51,585 nt of DNA from Bacteroidales bacterium (GTDB lineage: Bacteria; Bacteroidota; Bacteroidia; Bacteroidales; P3), in the NCBI GenBank assembly GCA_017454015.1, contig JAFTDW010000044.1, positions 1 to 51,585 on the forward strand, in the 5' to 3' direction. A program made the translations under genes and the position numbers. This document shows positions 15,853 to 23,554 of the stretch, one piece after another. The stretch's first letter is position 1. Each line of letters begins with the position of its first letter. The notes beneath the pieces are model-generated. The model saw nothing but the letters and a program-made list of their open reading frames with translations, had not been told where the DNA came from and ran no database searches.

Positions 15853-15884
15853 TTATTTCGTTATCACGTTATTTCGTTATTACG
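15853..15884. repeat. Short tandem repeat upstream of the nlpC gene
   Basis: Two adjacent 16-bp copies (TTATTTCGTTATCACG and TTATTTCGTTATTACG) differ at one base. On the minus strand they resolve further into 8-bp steps of the form NNATAACG. They fill much of the 76-bp leader between the lipid kinase stop and the nlpC start. Confidence 0.75.
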
Positions 15885-15923
15885 ACTTTCATTGTCACGA
15901 CATTTCGTGTGGGTTCCTTAGGG

Positions 15924-16865
15924 CTATCTTATCTTTTTCAGAGCCCCCTCTATCTCGCTCTTTATCAGTTCTGGAGCTGGGGTAGGGGAGTGGGATATTA
16001 TTTTGAGGCTGTGGGGTTGTATGGAGAAGTGCAGTTTGTCACCCAGCTCTTCGCCCTCACCGTCGATGTTTACCCAAAGGTCGTCGTTGTTGTTGATAAT
16101 AACATCTTTGGCTTTGAATATCTCCACATGTTGCGAGAGTTCAAAGTGGTTGGCATAGACCAACTGCATTGTTATGGGGAGATGGGTTATGGGGATTTTG
16201 TCAACGATACATACGTCTAAAAGTCCGTCGTCGAGTTTGGCGAGAGGGGCTATGGCCGTGTTGTACCCAAACTGGTTGGAGTTGGCAAGGCTGATGAACC
16301 ACGCCTTGCGCTGCATGGGGACTCCGTCGACTATGATGTTGTATGTGTGCTCGTTGTAGTTAGGGTAGGTGGATAGCATTATCTTTGTGTAGGCTTGCAG
16401 TCCGCGAGTCTTGGCCTGTTTCATCTCGCGTGCCACGAGGGCGTCGAAGCCCACTCCGGCTATGCTGACAAAAAGGTGTCCGTTGACATCAACGGTGTCG
16501 ATCTCCTCCACATGAAAGCGGTTGATGTGGTGTACCGCGAGCGATGGCTTGAGAGGTATTTTCATGTTGCGTGCCAGGCCATTGCCTGAGCCGCAGGGTA
16601 TGATACCCATCACCATGTCGCTGCCGCGCAGGCCTGCGGCAACGTCGTTGACGGAGCCGTCGCCACCTACGGCAATGACGGCATCGTAGCAGTTCTTAGC
16701 TACCGCCTCGGCGGCAAGCTCTGTGCCGTGGTGTATATACTGGGTGTATTGTACCGCATAGCGGTATTGGGAGTGGTCTATGTATTCGAGGAGTATTTTC
16801 TCGATACGCCGTTGCCGCCCTACACCGGAGATGGGGTTGACTATGAAGAGTAGGCGTTTTTTCAT
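15924..16865 (-). CDS. YegS/DgkB-type lipid kinase
   Basis: Diacylglycerol-kinase catalytic-domain proteins phosphorylate diacylglycerol or related lipids with ATP at the inner membrane. The 313-residue protein has INPxSG-like IVNPISGVG at the start, the nucleotide-binding GGDGSVNDV (67-75), CGSGNGLARNMKIP and the SIAGVGFDA motif, and a normal C-terminal beta domain. It overlaps the upstream sulfatase gene by 4 bp (ATGA), implying coupled translation. Since LTA-synthase-type enzymes release diacylglycerol from phosphatidylglycerol, a lipid kinase beside one makes sense as a recycling enzyme; that link is inference. Confidence 0.9.
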   Translation of the reverse strand: MKKRLLFIVNPISGVGRQRRIEKILLEYIDHSQYRYAVQYTQYIHHGTELAAEAVAKNCYDAVIAVGGDGSVNDVAAGLRGSDMVMGIIPCGSGNGLARNMKIPLKPSLAVHHINRFHVEEIDTVDVNGHLFVSIAGVGFDALVAREMKQAKTRGLQAYTKIMLSTYPNYNEHTYNIIVDGVPMQRKAWFISLANSNQFGYNTAIAPLAKLDDGLLDVCIVDKIPITHLPITMQLVYANHFELSQHVEIFKAKDVIINNNDDLWVNIDGEGEELGDKLHFSIQPHSLKIISHSPTPAPELIKSEIEGALKKIR

Positions 16866-18778
16866 GGAATCAAGTTGTTATGCTCCATGCGGTCGTAGTA
16901 TTGGCGCATGTATGAGTTTATGAAGTCGGTGTTTTGATTGTCATGTCCGTATTGTTCTATGCGCTGCCCTTTGACAACCGTCAGGCTGCCTTGTTTGGAG
17001 AGCTGTATGAAGCCGTCGCCATAGACTATGTGGAACCCCTCGGTCTTGTCGCGGAATATGCTGGAACCGAATGCTATGAACTTCTTGTTGATGCAGAGCA
17101 TATCGATTACCGAAGGCATGATGTCGGTCTGTTGCATTATGCGGTTGCTTCTATGTGGTGTGGGGTCCGACGGGTCGAAGATAATCATGGGCACGGCATA
17201 GCGCATGTCGTAGCTGTTGTATTTGCGGGAGAGGGGCTGCGCAGGGTGGTCGCCGGTTATAATAAATATGGTGTTGCGGAACCAATCCTGTTTCGATGCT
17301 GTCTCAAAGAAACGCCGTAGGGCGTAGTCCGAGTACATGACACACTCAAGTATAGGGTGTTCCCCTTTTTTGAAGTCTCCTATGTGCTGTTCGGGTATTG
17401 AGTATGGATGGTGGGCCGATATGGTGAATACACCGGCAAGGAACGGCTGTTTGAAAGTCTCAAGTCGCTGGGCTGTAAACTGTAAGAAGGGCTCGTCGTA
17501 AATGCCCCATGTGCCGTCGTAGTCTTTCATGTCTCCATACTCGTTTTTGCCGTAGTACTCCTTGAACCCGGCTTTGCGGCAAAAGGTGTCGAACCCCATA
17601 GTGCCGTTGTATGAGCCGTGGAAGAATGCTGTGTGGTACCCCTCGTTGGCAAGTATGGTTGGCAGGGCGTATATGTCGTTGTTTTTGTATTTTGAGAGTA
17701 TGAAAGGTTTGTCCATCAGTGTCGGTATGGATGCAAACACGGCGGGTATGGCCTCTATGGATTTCTTGCCGTTGCTGCGGCCCTGGTATAGGGTTGAGAT
17801 TGTGGCGAGAGAGTCGAGAAACGGGGTGTACGATGTCTCAATATCAGGATTGTAGCAACCCATGTACTCTTGCGAGAAGCCTTCGAATATTATTACCACC
17901 ACATTTTTCTTTGTGGGGATTTCTTGCCTGATGGAGTTTGTGGCGGTGGAATCTGCCAGGGCTGTGAGGGTGTCCACCGGTGTCTCTATCGTTCGGTAGA
18001 GAGGGGTGAAAAGCGGGTTGAAGGTCTGTGAGGATGACTTTGTCGCATTGATGTCGGGAGTCTGTATCTCAGGCAGAAGCAGGGTCTGGAGTATGTTGTA
18101 TGCGGAGTTCTCAACAAGGGGCGTCTCTTTGGCAATGGCATATCTGGCTGAATCGCAGGGGCGTATCCAGTGTCGCGCGAATCCGCCGCGCATGAGCAGC
18201 ACTGTCACGGCTATTCCAAGAACAAATCCTACTATGTCGTTGACGGTATGGCTTGCGTAGGGGCTGCGGCGGTCGAGGTGCGTAATGTTTTGCATTACAA
18301 CAAGTATCGCAATTAATACAATGCTGCATACCGTAGACGGCCAATAGTCTAACAGGAACTTGGGCAAAAGGTTGCCCATGTCGCCGCCAATGGTGAGGTA
18401 CTGGAATATCTCGCAGCTGAGGCGTCGGTATGTGAATTGGAAGTAGGAGGCATCAATAATGGTGGGGATTACAACTATCAAGGTAAGAATGATATACAGA
18501 GCCTCTGTGATGCCGTGGTATATTTTGTTCCAACGCAGCTCGCGCGAGGGTATGAGGTTCAACAGAATGTACGGCGAGAGGAAGGTGCATACTGTGGCGA
18601 GTCCAAAGCGGATGTTGCCCCATAATATATTGACACAGTTCCTTACCCCCGTAGGCTGGAATAACGATGTGTTGCTGAGATAGAAGAATAGTTGCGCGCA
18701 AAGCAAGAGCCCCAAGGTTGTGAGGCACTTTATGGCAAGGTACGCGTAAATGTTGCTTGTGTGTATCCCCTTTTTCAT
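16862..18778 (-). CDS. LTA synthase-like membrane sulfatase/phosphotransferase
   Basis: A 638-residue protein with five predicted membrane helices in the first ~215 residues and a sulfatase-fold extracytoplasmic domain (~290-600). Motifs: VVIIFEGFSQEYMG (metal-binding Glu), NGKKSIEAIPAV (likely nucleophile Ser of the family S/T position), HTAFFHGSYNGTMGFD, AHHPY and IITGDHPAQ. This is the LtaS/MdoB/EptA-like superfamily, which moves glycerophosphate or similar head groups from phospholipid to an envelope acceptor. Gram-negative Bacteroidota lack lipoteichoic acid, so the acceptor here is unknown. It starts 5 bp after gldB and overlaps the lipid kinase by 4 bp. Confidence 0.88.
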   Translation of the reverse strand: MKKGIHTSNIYAYLAIKCLTTLGLLLCAQLFFYLSNTSLFQPTGVRNCVNILWGNIRFGLATVCTFLSPYILLNLIPSRELRWNKIYHGITEALYIILTLIVVIPTIIDASYFQFTYRRLSCEIFQYLTIGGDMGNLLPKFLLDYWPSTVCSIVLIAILVVMQNITHLDRRSPYASHTVNDIVGFVLGIAVTVLLMRGGFARHWIRPCDSARYAIAKETPLVENSAYNILQTLLLPEIQTPDINATKSSSQTFNPLFTPLYRTIETPVDTLTALADSTATNSIRQEIPTKKNVVVIIFEGFSQEYMGCYNPDIETSYTPFLDSLATISTLYQGRSNGKKSIEAIPAVFASIPTLMDKPFILSKYKNNDIYALPTILANEGYHTAFFHGSYNGTMGFDTFCRKAGFKEYYGKNEYGDMKDYDGTWGIYDEPFLQFTAQRLETFKQPFLAGVFTISAHHPYSIPEQHIGDFKKGEHPILECVMYSDYALRRFFETASKQDWFRNTIFIITGDHPAQPLSRKYNSYDMRYAVPMIIFDPSDPTPHRSNRIMQQTDIMPSVIDMLCINKKFIAFGSSIFRDKTEGFHIVYGDGFIQLSKQGSLTVVKGQRIEQYGHDNQNTDFINSYMRQYYDRMEHNNLIP

Positions 18779-18783
18779 AAATA

Positions 18784-19842
18784 CTAATGTCTAAAGGTCT
18801 TGTTAGGTTTGTATCCAGAGAGTTTGAGGATTTTTTGTGAGTCGGGTTCTTTCAGCAGGTCGGCGATGTCGCAGTTGTTGCGTTTCATGTATTGATTTAC
18901 AATCTGCCAGCCTATATATTGTGTTGTCCTGGGTGCTGAGTTCTTGAATGCGTTGGTTTTAGGGGCGTCGTCGATAAAGTTGTGAAACCGCATGTAGTCG
19001 GTCTCATAGAGTAATTGGTTGTTGACGAAGTAGGCCCAGATGTCCTGCTCGTTGCCGCGCACCCATTCATATTGCTCCTTGGTGTAGCGTATCTTGATGC
19101 TGTCAGGTACCGAAGGGAGCACTCTGTCTGCAAAGTACAACGCCTTGCCTTCGCATATCATGTAGTCGAGCAGTGTGAGTGGCTGCTTGGGTGTGGTTAT
19201 GTGTTGTTTGGCAATGGCTATAATGCAGTCGGAGAGTATCTGCTGGCTGTTGCACATGTTGACAATGAAGAGGGGCAGCCCGAAATATCCGAACTTGGCA
19301 AACGATGGCAGTGCATAGATATCCAGTGCAATACGCAAAGAGCTGTCTTGTGCCACCACGCGGCTGTCGTAGTCAAAATCGGCAAGCACGCAGGTGTATG
19401 CGTTTTGGTAATTCACCACGGGGCAGAGCTCATGGGCTCGTTGCAGTGCAGGGAATAGTTGTTTCTCAAGCCAGCCCAGATCTCTATAAAGTTGTTGTAC
19501 GGTGTCGTATATCTCTCTTACTGTGGGGTCTGCCACAAATCCGTAGATAAGCTGCATGTAGTCTTCGTCGTCGGGGCGTATGCGCAGCGGTATGTCGGGG
19601 TGCTTCTGCAGGGTCTGGCGCAATCTCGACTGTATGTCAATGTCGGATTGTTCAAAGATAATCTGCTCAAAGCGTGTTATGTGCTGCCCGTCAGACGCTT
19701 GGCCGGTGTCGCTGTTGTTGCGGCATCCGGCAAGTAGTATGACAGCGAATAATGGCAATAGCGCCCACCTTGACAGATGGGCGCTATGTCCTGTATGTGA
19801 TTTGTTATTCGCTGTCCATGTTTTTATTTCATAGGTGCTCAT
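18784..19842 (-). CDS. gldB: GldB-family gliding motility lipoprotein
   Basis: GldB is a lipoprotein needed for gliding in Flavobacterium and is conserved across many Bacteroidota, gliding or not. Here a lipobox (AVILLAGC, C40) is preceded by an unusually long ~25-residue polar N-terminus. The body matches the family: a repeated Asp/Ile-rich N-terminal half, DLGWLEKQLFPAL, the LPLFIVNMC segment, MICEGKALYFADRVLP, EQYEWVRGNEQDIWAYF and the RTTQYIGWQIVNQYM C-terminal block. 352 residues. It lies 11 bp after the DUF349 gene and 5 bp before the LTA-synthase-like gene. The true start may be later; a hairpin lies within the first codons. Confidence 0.85.
   Translation of the reverse strand: MSTYEIKTWTANNKSHTGHSAHLSRWALLPLFAVILLAGCRNNSDTGQASDGQHITRFEQIIFEQSDIDIQSRLRQTLQKHPDIPLRIRPDDEDYMQLIYGFVADPTVREIYDTVQQLYRDLGWLEKQLFPALQRAHELCPVVNYQNAYTCVLADFDYDSRVVAQDSSLRIALDIYALPSFAKFGYFGLPLFIVNMCNSQQILSDCIIAIAKQHITTPKQPLTLLDYMICEGKALYFADRVLPSVPDSIKIRYTKEQYEWVRGNEQDIWAYFVNNQLLYETDYMRFHNFIDDAPKTNAFKNSAPRTTQYIGWQIVNQYMKRNNCDIADLLKEPDSQKILKLSGYKPNKTFRH
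19760..19785. other. Perfect inverted repeat within the start of gldB
   Basis: AGCGCCCA (19760-19767) and TGGGCGCT (19778-19785) form an 8-bp GC-rich stem around a 10-nt loop. In the assigned gldB frame it falls at codons ~20-28, directly before the lipoprotein signal. It could be an mRNA structure acting on gldB translation or a remnant of a terminator. No T-run follows. Confidence 0.5.
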
Positions 19843-19853
19843 GACCTTAGTTG

Positions 19854-22082
19854 TTATTCAGCATTGGCCTCAGGTGCATTGGCTTGTTCGGGCTCGTTGT
19901 TGGTAGCCTCTTTGGGTTCGTTGGCCGGTTCGGCCTCCGGTGCGGGGGCGGGCTCGGAACCTTTGCCTATCTTGTCATTCTTCGCTGCATCGTTGAGTAT
20001 GCGCAACTTGGTTTCGAGCAGAGCCAACTGCTGACGAGCCGACTGCACTTTGTGCTCAAACTCCTCTTTGAGTATGTTGGCCTGTTTGGAGTTGGAGAGG
20101 AAACCGAGGTTGTTGTCCCACAGGTTGATGTCGGCTTTCAGTCGGGAAATCTTGTCGGTGAGGTCGGCGCGTTCGTCGTTGGCGAAGCGGGTCACGTTGC
20201 CCACCACATTCCTGATGCGTTCGCGGTAGGCCGACTCTTCGGCTTCGCGAGCAGAGATTTTAAGTTGCTCAAAATGTGCGTCGAGCACTTTGCGGAACTC
20301 GTTCTTGAGGCGCTCTTTTTCCGAGACGGGAACATAGCCTATCTCCATCCATTGGCGCTGGAAGTCCTTGATAATGCGGAGGTTCTCTTCTTTGTCGTCG
20401 CCGAACTTGTACTCCTTGAGTTGGGCAATGATGGCCTCTTTCTTGGCAAGGTTCTCGCTCTCTTCGCCGCGGAGGTTTTTGAAGTGCTCGCTCTTGTGGG
20501 TGAAGAACTCGTCGCAGGCTGCGCGGAACCGCTGCCATATCTTCTCGGAGGTCTTGCGATTGACGGCGCCTATCTGTTTCCACTCCTCTTGCAGTTTGAG
20601 CATCTCTTCGGTGGCCTTCTTCCAGTCTTGCCGTTTGGCTATGGCCTCGGCGCGCAGGCACAGGTCTATCTTTTTGTTGTAGTTCTCTGTCTGCTCGTCT
20701 CTTATCTTGTCAAAGTATTCTTTCTTCTGTGCGTAGAACTTGTCAAGGCACGACTTGAAGCGGTTCCATATCTCGTTGTTGGCTTCGCGGGAGATGGGAC
20801 CTATTGATTTCCAGAACTTCAGCAGGTCGTCGAGGGCTGTCGACTTCTCGTTCCACTCTTTTATTGAGTTAGGCAGGGTGGTGGTGAGTTCTTCGGCTTT
20901 CTCGCAGAGAGCCTGTTTGGCCAGCAGGTTGTTCTCGAATTCCTTCTTTCGCTGCTCGAAGTATTCGCGGTGGCGGGCCTCAATCTGGTCGCAGGCATTG
21001 CAGAAGCGTGCCCATATCTCGTCGTTCTTCTCCACCGGCACGGGACCTATCTCGCGCCATTGTTCGCGCAGTGACTGCAGGTTCTTGAAGGCGGTGTTGA
21101 TGGAGGGCTCCATGATAAGCTCTTCGGCTTTCTCGCAGAGCACCACTTTCTGTTCCATGTTGCGCTTGAGGTCGAGCATACGCAACTCCTTGCTGATGCG
21201 TAACTTGTCGAAAAGTTGCTCAACGAGGAAGTGGTACGACTGCCACAGGTTGTTCATCTCTGAACGCGGCACGTCGCCTATGGTTTTCCAACGCTCTTGT
21301 ATGGCGTTGAAGCCGTCGTGCAGTTTCTTGATGTTGCCGTCGGAGTCAAGCAGGGTTTTGAGCTCGGCAAGTATTTCCTGCTTCTGCTTGAGGTTCTGTT
21401 GCTTCTGAGCCTCAACGGCATCAATGTGTTGCTGGCGTTTCTCGCGGTAGATGTTGTAAAGTTTGCGGAACTGCTGCGACACGGGGTCGTCGGGCTGTTC
21501 GTATTTGTCTTTCTCGCCGCCAGCGGCTATATACTCGTCGTAGGCTGCTTTGCGGAACTCTCTGTCGGCATTGGCAAAGAGGTTCTTGATCTGCGCTACG
21601 CGGTTTTTTATTGTTGTTATCTCATTCTGCAGCAACTCTTCGAGTTTGTCGACCAGTTGCTGACGGTCAAAGTTGGAGTAATCCTCTTCGGGCTCCACCC
21701 ACTCTGCTTTTTCAGGCTGCTTGGCAGGCTCTTCGGTGGGTTGCTGAGCAGGCTCTTCGGTGGGTTGCTGAGCAGGCTCTTCGGTGGGTTGCTGAGCAGG
21801 CTCCTCGGCGGGTTGCTGGGCAGGCTCCTCGGCGGGTTGCTGGGCAGGCTCCTCGGTGGGTTGCTGAGCAGGCTCCTCGGTGGGTTGCTGAGCAGGCTCT
21901 TCGGTGGGTTGCTGAGCAGGCTCCTCGGTGGGTTGCTGAGCGGTTTCTTCTACAGGTTGTTGAACGGTTTCTTCCACAGACTGTTGGGTGTTTTCTTCCA
22001 CAGGCTGTTGAGTGGTCTCTTCCATTGGCTGTTGAGTGGTCTCCTCAATGGGCTGCTGGGAGGTTTCTTTGAGTTCTTCCAT
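19854..22082 (-). CDS. DUF349 repeat protein with Glu/Gln/Pro octad tail
   Basis: A 742-residue cytoplasmic-looking protein with no signal peptide. Residues 5-124 are 15 tandem octads of the type EEPAQQPT. Residues ~130-640 form a long helical region with five DUF349 units, each marked by a W-x2-IG-x-(V/I) turn (WKTIGDVP, WREIGPVP, WKSIGPI, WKQIGAV, WMEIGYVP). A further coiled coil (~650-705) and a second low-complexity Ala/Glu/Pro tail end the protein. DUF349 proteins of Bacteroidota have no firmly established role. The gene is set apart from aroA by 245 bp with its own promoter box and is followed by gldB after 11 bp. Confidence 0.88.
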   Translation of the reverse strand: MEELKETSQQPIEETTQQPMEETTQQPVEENTQQSVEETVQQPVEETAQQPTEEPAQQPTEEPAQQPTEEPAQQPTEEPAQQPAEEPAQQPAEEPAQQPTEEPAQQPTEEPAQQPTEEPAKQPEKAEWVEPEEDYSNFDRQQLVDKLEELLQNEITTIKNRVAQIKNLFANADREFRKAAYDEYIAAGGEKDKYEQPDDPVSQQFRKLYNIYREKRQQHIDAVEAQKQQNLKQKQEILAELKTLLDSDGNIKKLHDGFNAIQERWKTIGDVPRSEMNNLWQSYHFLVEQLFDKLRISKELRMLDLKRNMEQKVVLCEKAEELIMEPSINTAFKNLQSLREQWREIGPVPVEKNDEIWARFCNACDQIEARHREYFEQRKKEFENNLLAKQALCEKAEELTTTLPNSIKEWNEKSTALDDLLKFWKSIGPISREANNEIWNRFKSCLDKFYAQKKEYFDKIRDEQTENYNKKIDLCLRAEAIAKRQDWKKATEEMLKLQEEWKQIGAVNRKTSEKIWQRFRAACDEFFTHKSEHFKNLRGEESENLAKKEAIIAQLKEYKFGDDKEENLRIIKDFQRQWMEIGYVPVSEKERLKNEFRKVLDAHFEQLKISAREAEESAYRERIRNVVGNVTRFANDERADLTDKISRLKADINLWDNNLGFLSNSKQANILKEEFEHKVQSARQQLALLETKLRILNDAAKNDKIGKGSEPAPAPEAEPANEPKEATNNEPEQANAPEANAE
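21711..22070 (-). repeat. In-frame 24-bp tandem repeat encoding 15 octads
   Basis: Fifteen tandem 24-bp units encode octads. The first six are diverged (KETSQQPI to EETAQQPT), the next eight nearly identical (EEPAQQPT, with two EEPAQQPA), and the last reads EEPAKQPE. The near identity of the central DNA copies suggests recent slippage or unequal exchange, so copy number probably varies between strains without changing the frame. Confidence 0.9.
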
Positions 22083-22163
22083 TGTAAAATGTTTGGTTGA
22101 GATAACTCTATATTACTGGAATATAGATTGATAAATAAATATTGATTTGGTAGGTATCGAATG

Positions 22164-22171
22164 CAAAGATA
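22164..22171 (-). promoter_or_regulatory. Probable -7 box of the DUF349 gene promoter
   Basis: TATCTTTG on the minus strand fits TAnnTTTG and lies 82 bp before the ATG of the DUF349 gene. A -33 TTTG is not found at the expected distance. Confidence 0.45.
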
Positions 22172-22227
22172 CAAAAAAATAGTGATTTATATATATAGGG
22201 CACCTCCAATAATCAAACTTAACATTG

Positions 22228-22312
22228 ATTGCTATATAATTAATGATTATTTAATAATTGATTATCAGTCTATTGATTGATATTTTTAACGAATAATTTA
22301 TGGAAATTAATG
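22228..22312. repeat. Diverged copy of the AT-rich core of the end-of-window repeat
   Basis: ATTGCTATATAATTA at 22228-22242 matches ATTGCCATATAATTA of the terminal array (first copy at 50968-50982) with one mismatch. TTAACG...TTTATGGAAATTAATG at 22286-22312 matches TTAACG...TTAATGGAAATTAACG of the same unit. Order and spacing are similar, so this is probably an old copy of the same intergenic element, lying between aroA and the DUF349 gene. Confidence 0.55.
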
Positions 22313-22327
22313 TTTTTTAGATGTAAC

Positions 22328-23554
22328 CTATAGTTGTTGTGGATTTGCAATCAGTGTTTTTACAAAATTTGGGAATGACTTTGACACGTGCTCATTCACA
22401 ATGTGTTGGTCTTTTGTGAGAATGGTAAATGCCATTATTATGCGGTGGTCGTTGTATCCGTTTATATTGCATCTGCAGTTGGGGGGCAGTCCGATTTTTG
22501 TATTGCCAGAATGTTCTACATATATATTGTCGCTGTCGGCTTTTGCCATATATCCCAAGGCAGAGAGGTTGCTTGCTATGGCTTCAATGCGGTTGCTCTC
22601 TTTTGTGGTTAGGGTGTGGATGCCCGACAGGTGTGTCTCTATGCCGAGGGCTGCTGCTGTGCAGGCCAGGGCGGGGGCTAAGTCGGGTGTGTCTATAAGG
22701 TTTGCATTCAGCTTTTTGATGTGTCTTCCGGTGGAGGTTATGACAACCCCTTCGGCTGTCTGTCGTGATTCAACGCCGAGTTGTTCGAATAGTGTCGCGG
22801 TTTGGCTGTCGCCTTGCAGCGACTCAAGGGTTAAGTCACGCAGTAGCAGTGTGGTGCCTGTGTGTGATGTGGCCACGGCTTGGTAGCAGAAAGCCGCCGA
22901 GCTCCAGTCTCGTTCCATCAGTTGCCAAAGGCTCTCGCAGTTGTAGTCTCCTTGCAGCACTGTTATTGTGTCGTCTGTGCGGTTCCATTCTATGCCCATC
23001 CGCTGCATCAGTTTGAGGGTCATTTCGATATACGGCTTGCTTGGATACTCTCCGTGGTTGGCTATCTGCAGGTTGAGTCCGCCTTTTATATAAGGTGCGG
23101 CGAGGAGCAGTGCGCTGGCATACTGCGAGCTTTCCGAGGTGTCGAGGTTTATGTCGTTGGCAAACAGGTTGGTGCCTGTTATGCGGCATGGAAGATAGTC
23201 TCGTTCTGCTTCAATGGCTGCACCGCCGTGCCTCAGGGCTGCGAGGAGCCCTTTCATGGGGCGTTGTCGCAGGCGAGTGTCACCGTCAAGGATATGTGTA
23301 CCAGGGATTAAAGCAAGCAGTGCGGCCATGAAGCGTGCCGCTGTGCCGCAATTGTCGCAGTAGTAGGTCTCGGTGTCATCCGTTGTCGTTCTGGCGGTTG
23401 CTTCCAGTTGCTGCAACAGCCGGTGCAGCAGTATGCTGTCGTCGGCATAATAGCCGTCGTTGGGCAGCAGGGCTGGCAGCTTTCCAGCGAGGTGTTGTGC
23501 AACGAGCAGCCGGTTGACGATGCTTTTCGACCACGGTAGGGTGAGGCTATGCAT
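22328..23554 (-). CDS. aroA: 3-phosphoshikimate 1-carboxyvinyltransferase (EPSP synthase)
   Basis: AroA joins phosphoenolpyruvate to shikimate-3-phosphate, the step before chorismate synthase. Seen in order: LPWSKSIVNR with K10 and S11 (phosphate binding), DNCGTAARFM (equivalent of the NSGT loop), RQRPMKGLLAAL, ESSQYASALLLAAPYI, YPSKPYIEMTL, DTPDLAPALACTAAALG with the catalytic Asp, TKESNRIEA and YNDHRIIMAF. The 408-residue length is usual. The DNCGTA and LPWSKS loops are variants of more common forms, as often in Bacteroidales. The start overlaps the end of the sigma-54 activator by 8 bp, so the two are co-transcribed. Confidence 0.93.
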   Translation of the reverse strand: MHSLTLPWSKSIVNRLLVAQHLAGKLPALLPNDGYYADDSILLHRLLQQLEATARTTTDDTETYYCDNCGTAARFMAALLALIPGTHILDGDTRLRQRPMKGLLAALRHGGAAIEAERDYLPCRITGTNLFANDINLDTSESSQYASALLLAAPYIKGGLNLQIANHGEYPSKPYIEMTLKLMQRMGIEWNRTDDTITVLQGDYNCESLWQLMERDWSSAAFCYQAVATSHTGTTLLLRDLTLESLQGDSQTATLFEQLGVESRQTAEGVVITSTGRHIKKLNANLIDTPDLAPALACTAAALGIETHLSGIHTLTTKESNRIEAIASNLSALGYMAKADSDNIYVEHSGNTKIGLPPNCRCNINGYNDHRIIMAFTILTKDQHIVNEHVSKSFPNFVKTLIANPQQL

